From the NCBI GenBank assembly GCA_003260025.2, contig QFZU02000191.1:1-52956 (forward strand): a DNA stretch of 52,956 nt, read 5' to 3'. Each line of letters opens with the position of its first letter. Within the stretch, counting starts at the first letter, position 1. A model generated the notes under the pieces. That model had not been told where the DNA came from, did no database searches, and worked only from the letters and a program-made list of their open reading frames with translations. Shown here piece after piece: positions 16,337-25,245 of this stretch. The DNA comes from Microbispora triticiradicis (GTDB lineage: Bacteria; Actinomycetota; Actinomycetes; Streptosporangiales; Streptosporangiaceae). Both the position numbers and the translations under genes were made by a program.

Positions 16337-17262
16337 CGGGCGCCGCCGGGACGGTCCGGCGTCTCCCGGTGGTGTGCCGTCTCCCGGTGGCGGGCGGCCC
16401 GCCGTACCAGCCGGAACCGCAGCAGGTCGCCCGGCCGCGCCTGGGCGACCAGCGGCACGTCGGCGGCGGCGACGACGCCGACGACGGGATAACCCCCGGT
16501 CGGCGGGTGATCCGCCAGGAACACGATCGGCTGCCCGCCCGGCGGCACCTGGACGGCGCCGAGCGGCATGCCCTCACTGGCCAGCTCACCGGACCTGGCC
16601 CGCTCCAGCGGGGCGCCGCGCAGCCGCGCCCCGACCCGGTTGCTGTCCGCCGTGACCTCGTACGCCGCCGCGCACAGGGCCGCGAGCGCCTCCGGGACGA
16701 ACCAGTCGTCGCGCGGCCCCGGCAGCACCCGGACGACCGGGTGGCGGGGCAGCGGCGGCGGGGCGGCGAAGTCTGCGATGATCGCGGCGGCCACGGCCCC
16801 GGCGCCGACCGGCAGCGTCGCGCCCGCCCGCAGCGGAGGCGGCCCGATCCCCGACAGCGAGTCGGTCGAGCGGCTGCCCAGCACCCGCTCCACGCCGATC
16901 CCGTCGCGCACCGCCACGTAGGTCCGCAGGCCCCGGCGAGGCACGCCCAACCGCAGCACGCCGCCGGGCGGCACCCACACCGGCGCGTCCGTCCCGGCCG
17001 GCCGCCCGGCCGCCTCCACCGGGCACGGCGCCCCGGTGACCGCGACCCACGTCCCGGCGGTGAAGCGCAGCGCCGCCCCGCCGAGGGTCAGCTCGATGCC
17101 CGCAGCGGTCTCCGCGTTGCCGACCAGCCGGTTCGCCAGCCGCAGGCTCGGCCGGTCGGCCGCCCCCGACCTCGGCACCCCCAGATGGGCGTAGCCGGGC
17201 CGCCCCAGGTCCTGCACGGTCGCGTACGGGCCCGGCGCCAGGACCTCGACGACGGCGGTCAC
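16324..17262 (-). CDS. pxpC: 5-oxoprolinase subunit C (biotin-dependent carboxyltransferase family)
   Basis: A 312-aa protein of the KipA/PxpC family. With PxpA and PxpB it forms the ATP-dependent 5-oxoprolinase that opens pyroglutamate to glutamate, removing a damage product of glutamine and glutamate. Signature stretches are VLAPGPYATVQDLGRPGYAHLGVPRSGAAD at the N-terminus, GIELTLGGAALRF, RTYVAVRDGIGVERVLGSRSTD, and ASEGMPLGAVQVPPGGQPIVFLADHPPTGGYPVVG near the C-terminus. Start GTG at 17262 overlaps the PxpB stop (GTGA). The reading frame is open much further upstream but only over PxpB antiframe sequence. An alternative family name is allophanate-hydrolase subunit 2-like. Confidence 0.93.
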   Translation of the reverse strand: MTAVVEVLAPGPYATVQDLGRPGYAHLGVPRSGAADRPSLRLANRLVGNAETAAGIELTLGGAALRFTAGTWVAVTGAPCPVEAAGRPAGTDAPVWVPPGGVLRLGVPRRGLRTYVAVRDGIGVERVLGSRSTDSLSGIGPPPLRAGATLPVGAGAVAAAIIADFAAPPPLPRHPVVRVLPGPRDDWFVPEALAALCAAAYEVTADSNRVGARLRGAPLERARSGELASEGMPLGAVQVPPGGQPIVFLADHPPTGGYPVVGVVAAADVPLVAQARPGDLLRFRLVRRAARHRETAHHRETPDRPGGARQEA

Positions 17263-17882
17263 CGCCCCGCCTCCGGCCGGAACCGCACCCGCGTGCCGGG
17301 CGGCAGCATCGCCGGCGGCTCGGCAGCCGCGTCCCACACCCGCACGTCCGTACGCCCGAGCAGCCGCCAGCCGCCGGGAGAGGCCGCAGGGTAGACGGCG
17401 GAGTACGACCCGGCGATCGCCACCGAGCCGGGCGGCACGCTGGTGCGGGGCACCGCCAGCCGGGGCACGTGCAGCGCCGGATCCAGGCCGATCAGGTAGG
17501 CGAAGCCGGGGGCGAACCCGAGCCAGCCCACCGTGAACTCCGAGGCGGCGTGCCTGGCGGCCACCTCCTCGGCCGGCAGGCCGCTGAGCGCCGCGACCTC
17601 CGCCAGGTCCGCCCCGTCGTAGACCACCGGGATCTCCACGAGCCGCCCCGGCCCGCCCGCGCCCGCCGGGGCGAGCGCCGTACGCAGGAGCGAGGCCAGC
17701 AGCGCCTCCAGGCGCGGCAGATCGGCGGCGGGGGCCACGACGAGCACGGTCCGCGAGCCGGGCACGACGTCCTCCACCCCCGGCGGGGGATCGGCCCGCA
17801 GCAGCGCGTCCAGCCGGTGGGCCGCCTCCAGCGAGCCGGTCTCCACCAGCAGCGCGTGCTCGCCCGCCGCCCGGATGGTCAT
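17259..17882 (-). CDS. pxpB: 5-oxoprolinase subunit B (KipI/PxpB family)
   Basis: A 207-aa protein starting MTIRAAGEHALLVE. The family signature is clear: EIPVVYDGADLAEVAALSGL, VGWLGFAPGFAYLIGLD, PRTSVPPGSVAIAGSYSAVYPAASPGGWRLLGRTD. It forms the BC carboxyltransferase-like part of 5-oxoprolinase. ATG at 17882 overlaps the pxpA stop (ATGA), and its own stop overlaps the pxpC start. All three genes are therefore translationally coupled, which supports one complex. In Bacillus the homologue KipI also inhibits a sensor kinase; nothing here suggests that role. Confidence 0.93.
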   Translation of the reverse strand: MTIRAAGEHALLVETGSLEAAHRLDALLRADPPPGVEDVVPGSRTVLVVAPAADLPRLEALLASLLRTALAPAGAGGPGRLVEIPVVYDGADLAEVAALSGLPAEEVAARHAASEFTVGWLGFAPGFAYLIGLDPALHVPRLAVPRTSVPPGSVAIAGSYSAVYPAASPGGWRLLGRTDVRVWDAAAEPPAMLPPGTRVRFRPEAGR

Positions 17883-18637
17883 GCGAACGGCCCCACCACG
17901 ACACCCGCGTCCAACAGGGCCTGCCGGACGGCCCTGGCGATCCGCACCGAGCCGGGAGTGTCCCCGTGCACGCAGACGGACCGGGCGCCGACCCGCACCT
18001 CGCCGCCCTCGATCGTCGTCACCACGCCCTCGACGGCCATCCGCACGGCACGGGCCGCGACCTCGTCCGGGTCGTGCAGCACCGCGCCCGGCCGCCGCCG
18101 CGGCACCAGCGTCCCCTCCGGCGTGTAGGCGCGGTCGGCGAAGCACTCGGCCACCGTGGGCACGCCGTGCCGGCCGGCCACCCGCGCCAGGGCCGACCCC
18201 GGCAGCGTGAGGATCGGCAGCGCCGAGGCGGCGGGGGTGAAGGCGGTGACGGCCGCCACCACGGCCTCCGCCTGCTCCTCGTCACGGCAGGCGCGGTTGT
18301 ACAAGGCGCCGTGCGGCTTCACGTACGACACCCGCCCGCCCATCGACCTCGCCATCCCGTCGAGCGCGGCGAGCTGGTAGAGCACGTCGGAGCACAGCTC
18401 CTCCGGGTCCACCTCCATCTCCCGGCGGCCGAAGCCCGCCAGGTCGCGATAGGAGACCTGGGCGCCGATCGCCACGCCGCGGTCCACCGCCGCCGCGCAG
18501 GTCCGGCGGATGATCAGCGGGTCGCCCGCATGGAAGCCGCACGCCACGTTCGCGCTCGTCACCAGGTCGAGCAGGGCCAGGTCGTCGCCCAGCCGCCAGA
18601 TCCCGTAGCCCTCCCCGAGATCGGCGTTCAAATCCAT
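17879..18637 (-). CDS. pxpA: 5-oxoprolinase subunit A (LamB/YcsF family)
   Basis: A 252-aa LamB/YcsF protein, the subunit that acts on 5-oxoproline in the PxpABC complex. Visible hallmarks are MDLNADLGEGYG at the start, ANVACGFHAGDPLIIRRT, YRDLAGFGRREM, VSYVKPHGALYN and FADRAYTPEGTLVPR, with length matching the family. I prefer the ATG at 18637 because it starts at the conserved MDLN; an in-frame ATG at 18667 would add MSEAGNTVVV. First gene of the coupled pxpA-pxpB-pxpC set. An unknown 521-aa gene lies 95 bp upstream on the same strand and may share its transcript. Confidence 0.93.
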   Translation of the reverse strand: MDLNADLGEGYGIWRLGDDLALLDLVTSANVACGFHAGDPLIIRRTCAAAVDRGVAIGAQVSYRDLAGFGRREMEVDPEELCSDVLYQLAALDGMARSMGGRVSYVKPHGALYNRACRDEEQAEAVVAAVTAFTPAASALPILTLPGSALARVAGRHGVPTVAECFADRAYTPEGTLVPRRRPGAVLHDPDEVAARAVRMAVEGVVTTIEGGEVRVGARSVCVHGDTPGSVRIARAVRQALLDAGVVVGPFA

Positions 18638-18732
18638 CACTACCACTGTGTTTCCCGCTTCGCTCATCGGGGCGCTCACACCCGGCTCGCTCGGTGGTCT
18701 CCCCGTCGGCCATGTCCATCCTGCCGCAGGGG

Positions 18733-20298
18733 TCAGAGGGGAGGTTCGTCGGGGATGTCGGCGATGTCGTCGAGTGCGGCGGCGAGTTCGTCCGGGTGGT
18801 CGCCGATGCGCTCGGCGATCTCGATCAGGACGTGCAGCACGTCGTGCCGGTCGTGCCCGAGGTCGAGCAGGCGCTGGGCGGCCTCCCACAGCTGGGGCGG
18901 GTCGCCGACCCACAGGCGGCTCGCGATCTCCTCGTGCCAGGCCAGGTGCTCCTCCAGGTCGGCGCGGCCCAGCTCGCCGGTGTGGTCGATCTCCAGCAGG
19001 ATCCGCCGGTCCGCCTCGTCCGCCGGGTTGAGCAGGTCGAGGTTGGTCGCGCCGCGCATGCCCTGGAGGAGGGGGAACGCGAAGGCCCGCCGGGCCAGCG
19101 CCGACAGGTCGCCGTCGGGCAGGAGCCGTTCCACGAGGGAGCGGTCCAGCCCGAAGGTGGCCGGGTCCCGGTAGGCCTCGGTGAACCGGCCCATGGCCTC
19201 CCAGACCGCGTCGAGCGTCGCCCGCACGCCGCGCTCCGGCAGCCCGATCCGGGGCCCCGCGAAGCGGACCCACGCCGACAGCACGTGCGGCATCGCGTCC
19301 TGCTCGGCCGGGGTGAGCAGGACCTTGCGCGGCAGCCAGTCCAGCAGGAACGTCTCGCACTTGGTGGGGCTGACCCGCGTCGGCCGGCCGAAGTCCTGGT
19401 CGCAGCCGTACTCGATGATGTGGTCGGCGCACCGCGAGGCGGCCGACGGGTCCGACAGGTTCTCCGCCGCGTCGGAGGCGAGGAACTCGGCGGCCAGCAT
19501 CGCGCGGCGGTCGCGGCTGTAGGGGGCCTCGGTGTGCGCGGGGGCGGGCCGCAGGCGCCCGGGCGGCAGCGCCTTGATCCGGGCCCGCGCGAAGGCGTGG
19601 TAGGCGCTGTAGCTGTCGCTGACCAGCTTCGGTCCCTTGCGGTTGTGCGCGGCGGCCCTGGCGGCCTTCATCGCGAACTCCAGCAGCGCCCGCGCCTGCT
19701 GCGGCTCCAGTTCCTCGAACCGGAGCAGCTCGTTGCCGGACGCCTCCAGCCTGGCCTGGTCGAGCAGCTTGTCGACCTGGGAGGACACCCAGGCGTCCCG
19801 GGCCATGCCGCCCATGTTGTAGTCGACGACCACGACCAGCGCGTGCCTGTCCTCGCCGTTGTAGGCGAAGGTGCAGACCACGGTGTCCTGGTCGCCGTAC
19901 ACGTCCCTGGAGACGTAGCAGCCGGCCGGCTTGACCGCGCCGACGCGGTCCGCCCAGCGGGGCCGGGCGACGCCGGACTCCATCAGCGCGAGCGCCGCGC
20001 CCTCCGCCTTGGCCGCCTGCCGGGCGGTGCCGAGGTAGGCGACGGAGACGAGCAGGGACAGGGCCGCGGGCGTGCCCGCCTTGGCCGCGTAGTCGACCAG
20101 GCCCTCGCCGAGGATCTGCTCGACGTCGCCGCCGCGCAGCCGCCTGCCCCACCAGGCGCCGAGCATGTCGGAGACCATGAGCTCCGCGTCGAGCGGGCTG
20201 CGCACGGCCAGCAGCTCCCTGGCCGCCAGCAGCATCTCCGCGAACACGTCGTCCGGCGGCCGGGTCCCCCGGGGGTCACGTCGGCGCCGGTGACTCAC
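18733..20298 (-). CDS. Conserved hypothetical protein, about 521 aa
   Basis: I do not recognise a characterised function. The protein is soluble, with no signal peptide or TM segment. The N-terminal third is helical and Arg-rich at the start. The middle holds a compact beta-rich stretch (AGCYVSRDVYGDQDTVVCTFAYNGEDRHALVVVVDYNMGGMARDAWV). The C-terminus is helical and acidic (HEEIASRLWVGDPPQLWEAAQRLLDLGHDRHDVLHVLIEIAERI). That end recalls the DUF1841 pattern, a repeat-like HxxIAxxLW then LxxGxxxHxxxHxL; this is memory only. GTG at 20298 is preferred, with GGAG 9 nt before it, but the frame is open to an ATG at 20361. Codon use matches its neighbours, so I consider it a real core gene. Confidence 0.8.
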   Translation of the reverse strand: MSHRRRRDPRGTRPPDDVFAEMLLAARELLAVRSPLDAELMVSDMLGAWWGRRLRGGDVEQILGEGLVDYAAKAGTPAALSLLVSVAYLGTARQAAKAEGAALALMESGVARPRWADRVGAVKPAGCYVSRDVYGDQDTVVCTFAYNGEDRHALVVVVDYNMGGMARDAWVSSQVDKLLDQARLEASGNELLRFEELEPQQARALLEFAMKAARAAAHNRKGPKLVSDSYSAYHAFARARIKALPPGRLRPAPAHTEAPYSRDRRAMLAAEFLASDAAENLSDPSAASRCADHIIEYGCDQDFGRPTRVSPTKCETFLLDWLPRKVLLTPAEQDAMPHVLSAWVRFAGPRIGLPERGVRATLDAVWEAMGRFTEAYRDPATFGLDRSLVERLLPDGDLSALARRAFAFPLLQGMRGATNLDLLNPADEADRRILLEIDHTGELGRADLEEHLAWHEEIASRLWVGDPPQLWEAAQRLLDLGHDRHDVLHVLIEIAERIGDHPDELAAALDDIADIPDEPPL

Positions 20299-20446
20299 GA
20301 GATCTCGCTCCGCTCGCTCACGGTCACCACCCTCTCGCATTCGCGCCGGGAAGGGCACCATGAACGCGGCCCGGTGACTTCCCCGTTATCTGCCGCTCCC
20401 GCCCCTGCCGTGCCGTACGGCCGCCGCCGGCGCGCCGTACGGCGCC

Positions 20447-20701
20447 TCAGCGCCGGGAAGGCGGCGCCGAGTTCACCAGTCCCAGGAGGCGCTCACGGGC
20501 CACCCTTCCGGCGATCTCCGGTGTGACCGCCACCCCCAGGTGCTCACCGCAGGCCCAGGCGTCGGCGACGCAGCGGGCGACGGTGGACAGGGGAACGGTC
20601 AGGAACTCCGCGGCGAGCCGGTTGACCACCGGTTCCACCAGCTCCCGGAGCCTCGGCTCCGGCGATGGGCCGCCATCGATTCGTGCTGCGAGTACGGGCA
20701 T
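20447..20701 (-). CDS. Small conserved hypothetical protein, 84 aa
   Basis: A soluble helical protein with no signal peptide. The pattern LRELVEPVVNRLAAEFLTVPLSTVARCVADAWACGEHLGV, then ERLLGLVNSAPP, looks like a small family I have seen in actinomycetes, but I cannot name a function. An AGGA 8 nt upstream favours the ATG at 20701; the frame also has an ATG at 20710. Two cysteines (RCVADAWAC) are 7 residues apart. Confidence 0.7.
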   Translation of the reverse strand: MPVLAARIDGGPSPEPRLRELVEPVVNRLAAEFLTVPLSTVARCVADAWACGEHLGVAVTPEIAGRVARERLLGLVNSAPPSRR

Positions 20702-20720
20702 CGACTGCATTCCTCGCTGA

Positions 20721-20960
20721 ATGGGGACCTGCCGCCCCCAATTCCACCTCTTTCCGCGGCTGTGTCAACCCTCCGTTCGTCATGCTCCCTGCCAGTTCGC
20801 CGCCCTGCTCGCCGTCCACCGGTGTCCAGGGGCGACGACGGCCCGCGTCCGGGCACTCGCGGCCCACCTCTCCGAGCACTACGATGGCCCGGCCGACGCC
20901 GTGAGCCTGCGACCGGTCCCCACGACCAAGCAGGAGGCGAAGCGGGCGGCCAAGAAGTAG
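20721..20960 (+). CDS. Possible short or eroded ORF, up to 79 aa
   Basis: Only the last 40 residues look protein-like: ARVRALAAHLSEHYDGPADAVSLRPVPTTKQEAKRAAKK, ending in a Lys/Ala basic tail. The first 40 residues (Cys, His and Pro rich) do not, and no RBS precedes the ATG at 20721. I see no better in-frame start nearer the good region. It may be the remnant of a gene broken by a frameshift or a small gene with a rare start. Confidence 0.3.
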   Translation: MGTCRPQFHLFPRLCQPSVRHAPCQFAALLAVHRCPGATTARVRALAAHLSEHYDGPADAVSLRPVPTTKQEAKRAAKK

Positions 20961-21136
20961 GCCGGATCTTCCTGCGCGAGGTGCCGGTCTTTTGACAGGA
21001 TGCGTTGACCGCATGGCTGGCGGGGCTTCCGTCCGCGCATGCCGATCGCCGATGATGTAGGGCAGATCGCGCTACCAAACACAGTTATGGAGATGTGCCT
21101 CGTGGGAGACGCTGGCACGCGACGGAGGTGCCGACC
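20961..21136. other. Untranslated gap before the SpoIIE phosphatase
   Basis: With the weak ORF before it this makes a 435-bp stretch (20702-21136) without a secure gene. I see no strong hairpin or clear promoter. The region has the local base composition and no repeats. Confidence 0.4.
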
Positions 21137-23218
21137 ATGAGCGCCGAAACCTCCGTGCCCCGGCCCCGGGAGTCCGGTTTGGACATCTCAGACTCCGACC
21201 TCTTCAGAGGCCTGATGTCGGAGGCGCCTTTCGCCTTCGCGTTTTTCGACCCTTCAGGGCGGTTCGTCCGAGTCAACTCGACCTTCACCGAGCTGACCGG
21301 TCATCCTGTCGAGCTGCATCTCGACCGCCTCCCGGCCGAGCTGCTGCCGGCCGATCTGACCGCGCTGATCGAGTCGGCGCTGCGCCGGATCGCCGACGAG
21401 GGCCTGCCGGTCACCGACCAGCCGTACCCGACCAGGGCGGAGAACGGCGACGCGCGGCACTGGACCGTGTCGTTCTTCCCGCTCCGCGGTGACGACGGCG
21501 TCCTCGGGACCGCCCTGTTCGGGGTGGACCTGACCGAACGGCAGATGAACAAGGAAGTGCTGGAGCGCAGCGAGGAACGCTACCGCTCTCTCGTGGAGTC
21601 GCAGCAGCAGCTCGTCTGGATCACCTCGCCGAACGGCGGGGTGATCGAGGACGCGCCCCAGTGGCGGGCCGTCACCGGCCAGGGCCTGGAGGAGTACCTC
21701 GCGCACGGCTGGCTGGAGGCGGTGCACCCGGACGACCGCCCCGGCACCGACGAGGCGTGGCGCGAGGCGCTGCGCGGCCGGACGATGTTCGAGTGGAGCT
21801 ACCGGGTGCGCACCCGGGCCAGCGGCTACCGGCACTTCGAGGTGCGGGCCGTCCCGATCATGCGGCTCGGCCGCGTGGTGGAGTGGGTCGGCGCGAACAC
21901 CGACGTCACGCCGCAGCGCGAGGCCGAGGACATGCGGGGACGCCTGACCGACCAGCTCGGCGCGGCCGCTCTGCGCACGGCCCGGCTCCAGGGCGCGACG
22001 GCGCAGCTCGCCGAGGCGCTGACGGTCGAGCAGGTGGTGCAGGTGATCATCGACGTCGGGCGGACGGCGCTGGCCGCCGACCACTCGGCCGTGGCCCTGC
22101 TCGACGACAACAGGGCCACCCTGAAGGTGATCAACAGCGGTGGCACCCCCGACGCGCCGGGCGAGGACATCGACCTCGCCCACCCCAGCGTCATGACGAT
22201 GGCGGTGAACAGCCGCAGGCCCGTCTTCGCCGAGTCCCTGGACAGCCTGCGCATCCAGCTGGTCGACGCCGGCGCCGACGAGACGCAGATCGCCAAGTTC
22301 CTGGAGCAGACCGAGGAACGGGCCTGGGTGGGCCTACCGCTGCTCGCGGCCGGTCGTGCGCTCGGCGCGCTGCGGTTCTCGTTCAACCGGTCGCAGAAGA
22401 TCTCGCAGGAGGACGGCGTCTTCCTGGAGGCGCTCGCCGGTCAGTGCGCGCTCGCGGTCGAGCGGGCCACGCTGTTCGAGCGTGAGCACCGGACCGCTGA
22501 AACGTTGCAGCGGAGCCTGCTGCCCGACCGGCTGCCCGTGGTGAGCGGCCTGAAACTGGCCCAGCGCTTCCGCTCCGGCTCCCGCCACGTGCAGGTCGGC
22601 GGTGACTGGTACGACGCGTTCGTCCTTCAGGACGGGCGGGTCGCGGCCGTCGTCGGCGACGTCATGGGCAAGGGCGTCAAGGCCGCCGCGGGAATGGGCC
22701 GGATCCGCAACGCCATGCGCGCCCTCGCCCTGACCAACCCGCCGCCCGCGGCGGTGCTCACCGGGCTGGACCGGGTCTTCGAGGCCACCGAGGAGGAAGA
22801 GCAGGTCACGACGCTGGCGTACATGGTCGTCGAGCCTGGGACCGGGGAGGGCACGCTGGCCCTGGCCGGTCACCCGCCACCGCTGCTGGTCTCGCCGCAG
22901 GGCGTCGGCCTGCTGCACGAGACCGAGCCGGGCACGCCGCTCGGCTGGGCCACCAGCCGCAAGCAGTACCGGTTCTGCGTCCCTCCGGGGCACACGGCCG
23001 TGCTGTACTCGGACGGGCTCGTGGAGAACCGCAAGCGCGGTCTGGACGCCGGGCTCAGGGAACTCTCAAGCGTCGTGGCCGAAGCGCCGCCGGAAGTCGT
23101 GGCCAGTCCACATATGCTGCTCGATTTCCTGGTGGAGCGCATGCTGTCCGGGTATGAACAGGATGACGACGTAACGGTACTCGCGGTCCACGTCCCACCG
23201 GCCACGAAGAGTGACTGA
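21137..23218 (+). CDS. PAS-PAS-GAF-SpoIIE (PP2C) serine phosphatase
   Basis: A 693-aa soluble signalling protein. Order: PAS 1 at about 20-140 (APFAFAFFDPSGRFVRVNSTFTELTG), PAS 2 at about 150-265 (with the PAC-type tail VVEWVGANTDVTPQREAE), GAF at about 290-440, then the SpoIIE/RsbU phosphatase domain from about 460. Metal-binding aspartates are seen in VGGDWYDAF (Asp490), VGDVMGKG (Asp508) and LYSDGLVENR (Asp626). Enzymes of this class dephosphorylate anti-anti-sigma factors and so release alternative sigma factors. No anti-sigma kinase domain is fused and none is encoded nearby. The GGAGGT 7 nt before ATG 21137 fixes the start. It lies directly upstream of hrdB, on the same strand. Confidence 0.93.
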   Translation: MSAETSVPRPRESGLDISDSDLFRGLMSEAPFAFAFFDPSGRFVRVNSTFTELTGHPVELHLDRLPAELLPADLTALIESALRRIADEGLPVTDQPYPTRAENGDARHWTVSFFPLRGDDGVLGTALFGVDLTERQMNKEVLERSEERYRSLVESQQQLVWITSPNGGVIEDAPQWRAVTGQGLEEYLAHGWLEAVHPDDRPGTDEAWREALRGRTMFEWSYRVRTRASGYRHFEVRAVPIMRLGRVVEWVGANTDVTPQREAEDMRGRLTDQLGAAALRTARLQGATAQLAEALTVEQVVQVIIDVGRTALAADHSAVALLDDNRATLKVINSGGTPDAPGEDIDLAHPSVMTMAVNSRRPVFAESLDSLRIQLVDAGADETQIAKFLEQTEERAWVGLPLLAAGRALGALRFSFNRSQKISQEDGVFLEALAGQCALAVERATLFEREHRTAETLQRSLLPDRLPVVSGLKLAQRFRSGSRHVQVGGDWYDAFVLQDGRVAAVVGDVMGKGVKAAAGMGRIRNAMRALALTNPPPAAVLTGLDRVFEATEEEEQVTTLAYMVVEPGTGEGTLALAGHPPPLLVSPQGVGLLHETEPGTPLGWATSRKQYRFCVPPGHTAVLYSDGLVENRKRGLDAGLRELSSVVAEAPPEVVASPHMLLDFLVERMLSGYEQDDDVTVLAVHVPPATKSD

Positions 23219-23251
23219 ATGAAACAGTCATAACGGTTGCTTTCGGGTATC

Positions 23252-23279
23252 AGTGACCTCCGTCCGTACGCAGTAGTCT
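23252..23279 (+). promoter_or_regulatory. Candidate hrdB promoter
   Basis: AGTGAC (23252-23257) and TAGTCT (23274-23279) are separated by 16 bp, a spacing that suits a housekeeping promoter. The -35 is weak. It would give an mRNA leader of about 150 nt before the hrdB start. Confidence 0.3.
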
Positions 23280-23436
23280 CTCGGTCGGCCTAGGGTGGAG
23301 GAGCAACCGGCGGGACGCGGCCGTATCACGGACCTTGGCGTGCCACAATGGCATGTCGCGGTTCGCGCGACCACACCACCGGAAAAGAAGAAGAACCTGG
23401 GTCCATTCTCGCCATGCGTTCGTTCGAGAGGTGTTC

Positions 23437-25134
23437 GTGTCGCCTGCAAGTTCGACTCGCTCGAAGCCGTCGGAGCTGAACGAGCCAGTGATTCAGCAGC
23501 TCCTCGAGCGTGGGCGCTCGCAGGGTTTCCTCGAGTCCGAGGATGTCCGCAAGGCCTTCGAGGAAGCGGACATCCCGATGTCGCAAGCCGCTGGATTCCT
23601 GCGAAGCCTCAGCAAGGAGGGCGTGACCGTCGTGGTGACGGCCGCCGACTCCGCGGCTCCCAAGCGTTCTCGAGGTCAAGCCAAGCGCCGCACCACCGCG
23701 CCCGTCAAGAAGACCACCAAGTCCGCGGCGGCCAAGGAGTCGCAGCCGGAGACCGTCACCGCCGTGGTGACCGACTCCGCGCCGGCCGCCAAGCCCGCCC
23801 CCGCCAAGCCGGCGGCGAAGAAGGCCGCCCCGGCCAAGCCCGCCGCGGCGGCGGCCAAGCCGGCTCCGGCCAAGCCCGCCCCGCCCAAGAAGGCCGCGCC
23901 CGCGGCCACCCCGGCGGCCCCCGCCGCCGGTCCCGAGGGCAAGGCGCCCAAGGCCGATTCCAAGCCCAAGTCCGCCGACGTCGCCGAGGACGAGGAGGAC
24001 ATCGACCTCGAAGGTGACGTCGACATCGAGGACTTCGAGCTGGACGTCGAGGACGTCGAGATCGAGTCCGAGGCGGAGACCGAGGAGACCGAGGCCGAGA
24101 CCGAGGCCGAGACCGAGGGCGAGGAGCCCAAGGCCGAGGCGCTCGTGCAGTCCGAGGACGAGGTGCTGATCCTCACCGACGACGATGACGACGCGCCCGT
24201 CGCGCAGGTCGCGGCGGCCGGCGCCACCGCCGACCCGGTGAAGGACTACCTCAAGCAGATCGGCAAGGTGCCCCTGCTCAACGCCGAGCAGGAGGTCGAG
24301 CTCGCCAAGCGGATCGAGGCCGGCCTGTTCGCGGAGGAGCAGCTCGCCCAGGAGGCCGACAACCTCCCGGTCGACGTCCGCGCCGAGCTGGAGTGGATCG
24401 CCGAGGACGGCCACCGCGCCAAGAACCACCTGCTGGAGGCCAACCTCCGGCTGGTCGTGTCGCTGGCCAAGCGGTACACCGGGCGCGGCATGCTGTTCCT
24501 GGACCTGATCCAGGAGGGCAACCTGGGCCTGATCCGCGCGGTCGAGAAGTTCGACTACACCAAGGGCTACAAGTTCTCCACGTACGCCACGTGGTGGATC
24601 CGGCAGGCGATCACCAGGGCCATGGCCGACCAGGCGCGGACCATCCGCATCCCGGTCCACATGGTCGAGGTGATCAACAAGCTGGCCCGGGTCCAGCGGC
24701 AGATGCTGCAGGACCTCGGCCGCGAGCCCACGCCCGAGGAGCTGGCCCGCGAGCTCGACATGACCCCTGAGAAGGTCATCGAGGTGCAGAAGTACGGCCG
24801 CGAGCCGATCTCCCTGCACACGCCGCTGGGCGAGGAGGGCGACAGCGAGTTCGGCGACCTCATCGAGGACTCCGAGGCCATCGTCCCGGCCGACGCGGTC
24901 AGCTTCACGCTGCTCCAGGAGCAGCTGCACTCCGTTCTCGACACGCTGTCGGAGCGGGAGGCGGGCGTGGTGTCGATGCGGTTCGGTCTTACCGACGGGC
25001 AGCCGAAAACCCTCGACGAGATCGGGAAGGTCTACGGCGTGACCCGCGAGCGGATCCGCCAGATCGAGTCGAAGACGATGTCCAAGCTGCGCCACCCGTC
25101 CCGGTCCCAGGTGCTGCGCGACTACCTCGACTGA
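23437..25134 (+). CDS. hrdB: Principal sigma factor of RNA polymerase (HrdB/SigA type)
   Basis: A 565-aa sigma-70 group 1 factor. The N-terminus resembles HrdB ([26 protein letters not shown]). Next comes a Lys/Ala/Pro-rich stretch (about 89-165) and a strongly acidic stretch (about 183-255, DxEx repeats and DDDDD). Regions 1.2 to 4.2 then follow: [29 protein letters not shown], region 2 [50 protein letters not shown], region 3 HMVEVINKL, and region 4.2 [32 protein letters not shown] 23437 has AGAGG 5 nt before it; GTG 23431 is the alternative. It is the housekeeping factor for most of the genes here. A hairpin with T-run follows it. Confidence 0.95.
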   Translation: MSPASSTRSKPSELNEPVIQQLLERGRSQGFLESEDVRKAFEEADIPMSQAAGFLRSLSKEGVTVVVTAADSAAPKRSRGQAKRRTTAPVKKTTKSAAAKESQPETVTAVVTDSAPAAKPAPAKPAAKKAAPAKPAAAAAKPAPAKPAPPKKAAPAATPAAPAAGPEGKAPKADSKPKSADVAEDEEDIDLEGDVDIEDFELDVEDVEIESEAETEETEAETEAETEGEEPKAEALVQSEDEVLILTDDDDDAPVAQVAAAGATADPVKDYLKQIGKVPLLNAEQEVELAKRIEAGLFAEEQLAQEADNLPVDVRAELEWIAEDGHRAKNHLLEANLRLVVSLAKRYTGRGMLFLDLIQEGNLGLIRAVEKFDYTKGYKFSTYATWWIRQAITRAMADQARTIRIPVHMVEVINKLARVQRQMLQDLGREPTPEELARELDMTPEKVIEVQKYGREPISLHTPLGEEGDSEFGDLIEDSEAIVPADAVSFTLLQEQLHSVLDTLSEREAGVVSMRFGLTDGQPKTLDEIGKVYGVTRERIRQIESKTMSKLRHPSRSQVLRDYLD

Positions 25135-25149
25135 GACACGAGTCGATCG

Positions 25150-25191
25150 TCCTTCGGCCCCGCGGGGAAGGCCGGGGGACGATTAACTTTT
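25150..25191 (+). terminator. Terminator after hrdB
   Basis: TCCTTCGGCC (25150-25159) and GGCCGGGGGA (25170-25179) pair over 10 bp, including two G-U pairs, around a 10-nt loop. A short T-run (ACTTTT) follows at 25186-25190. Confidence 0.5.
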
Positions 25192-25245
25192 CCGTAACAT
25201 CGTGGTAGCACCACGGGCACGCTGTCGCTCCTAGGCTCGCGCCTC

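Noticed and set aside
16324-17904. A 526-aa pxpC reading frame
   Set aside because: The first 214 residues overlap pxpB in another frame and are low-complexity Arg/Gly/Ala; the GTGA overlap at 17262 gives the normal PxpC length.
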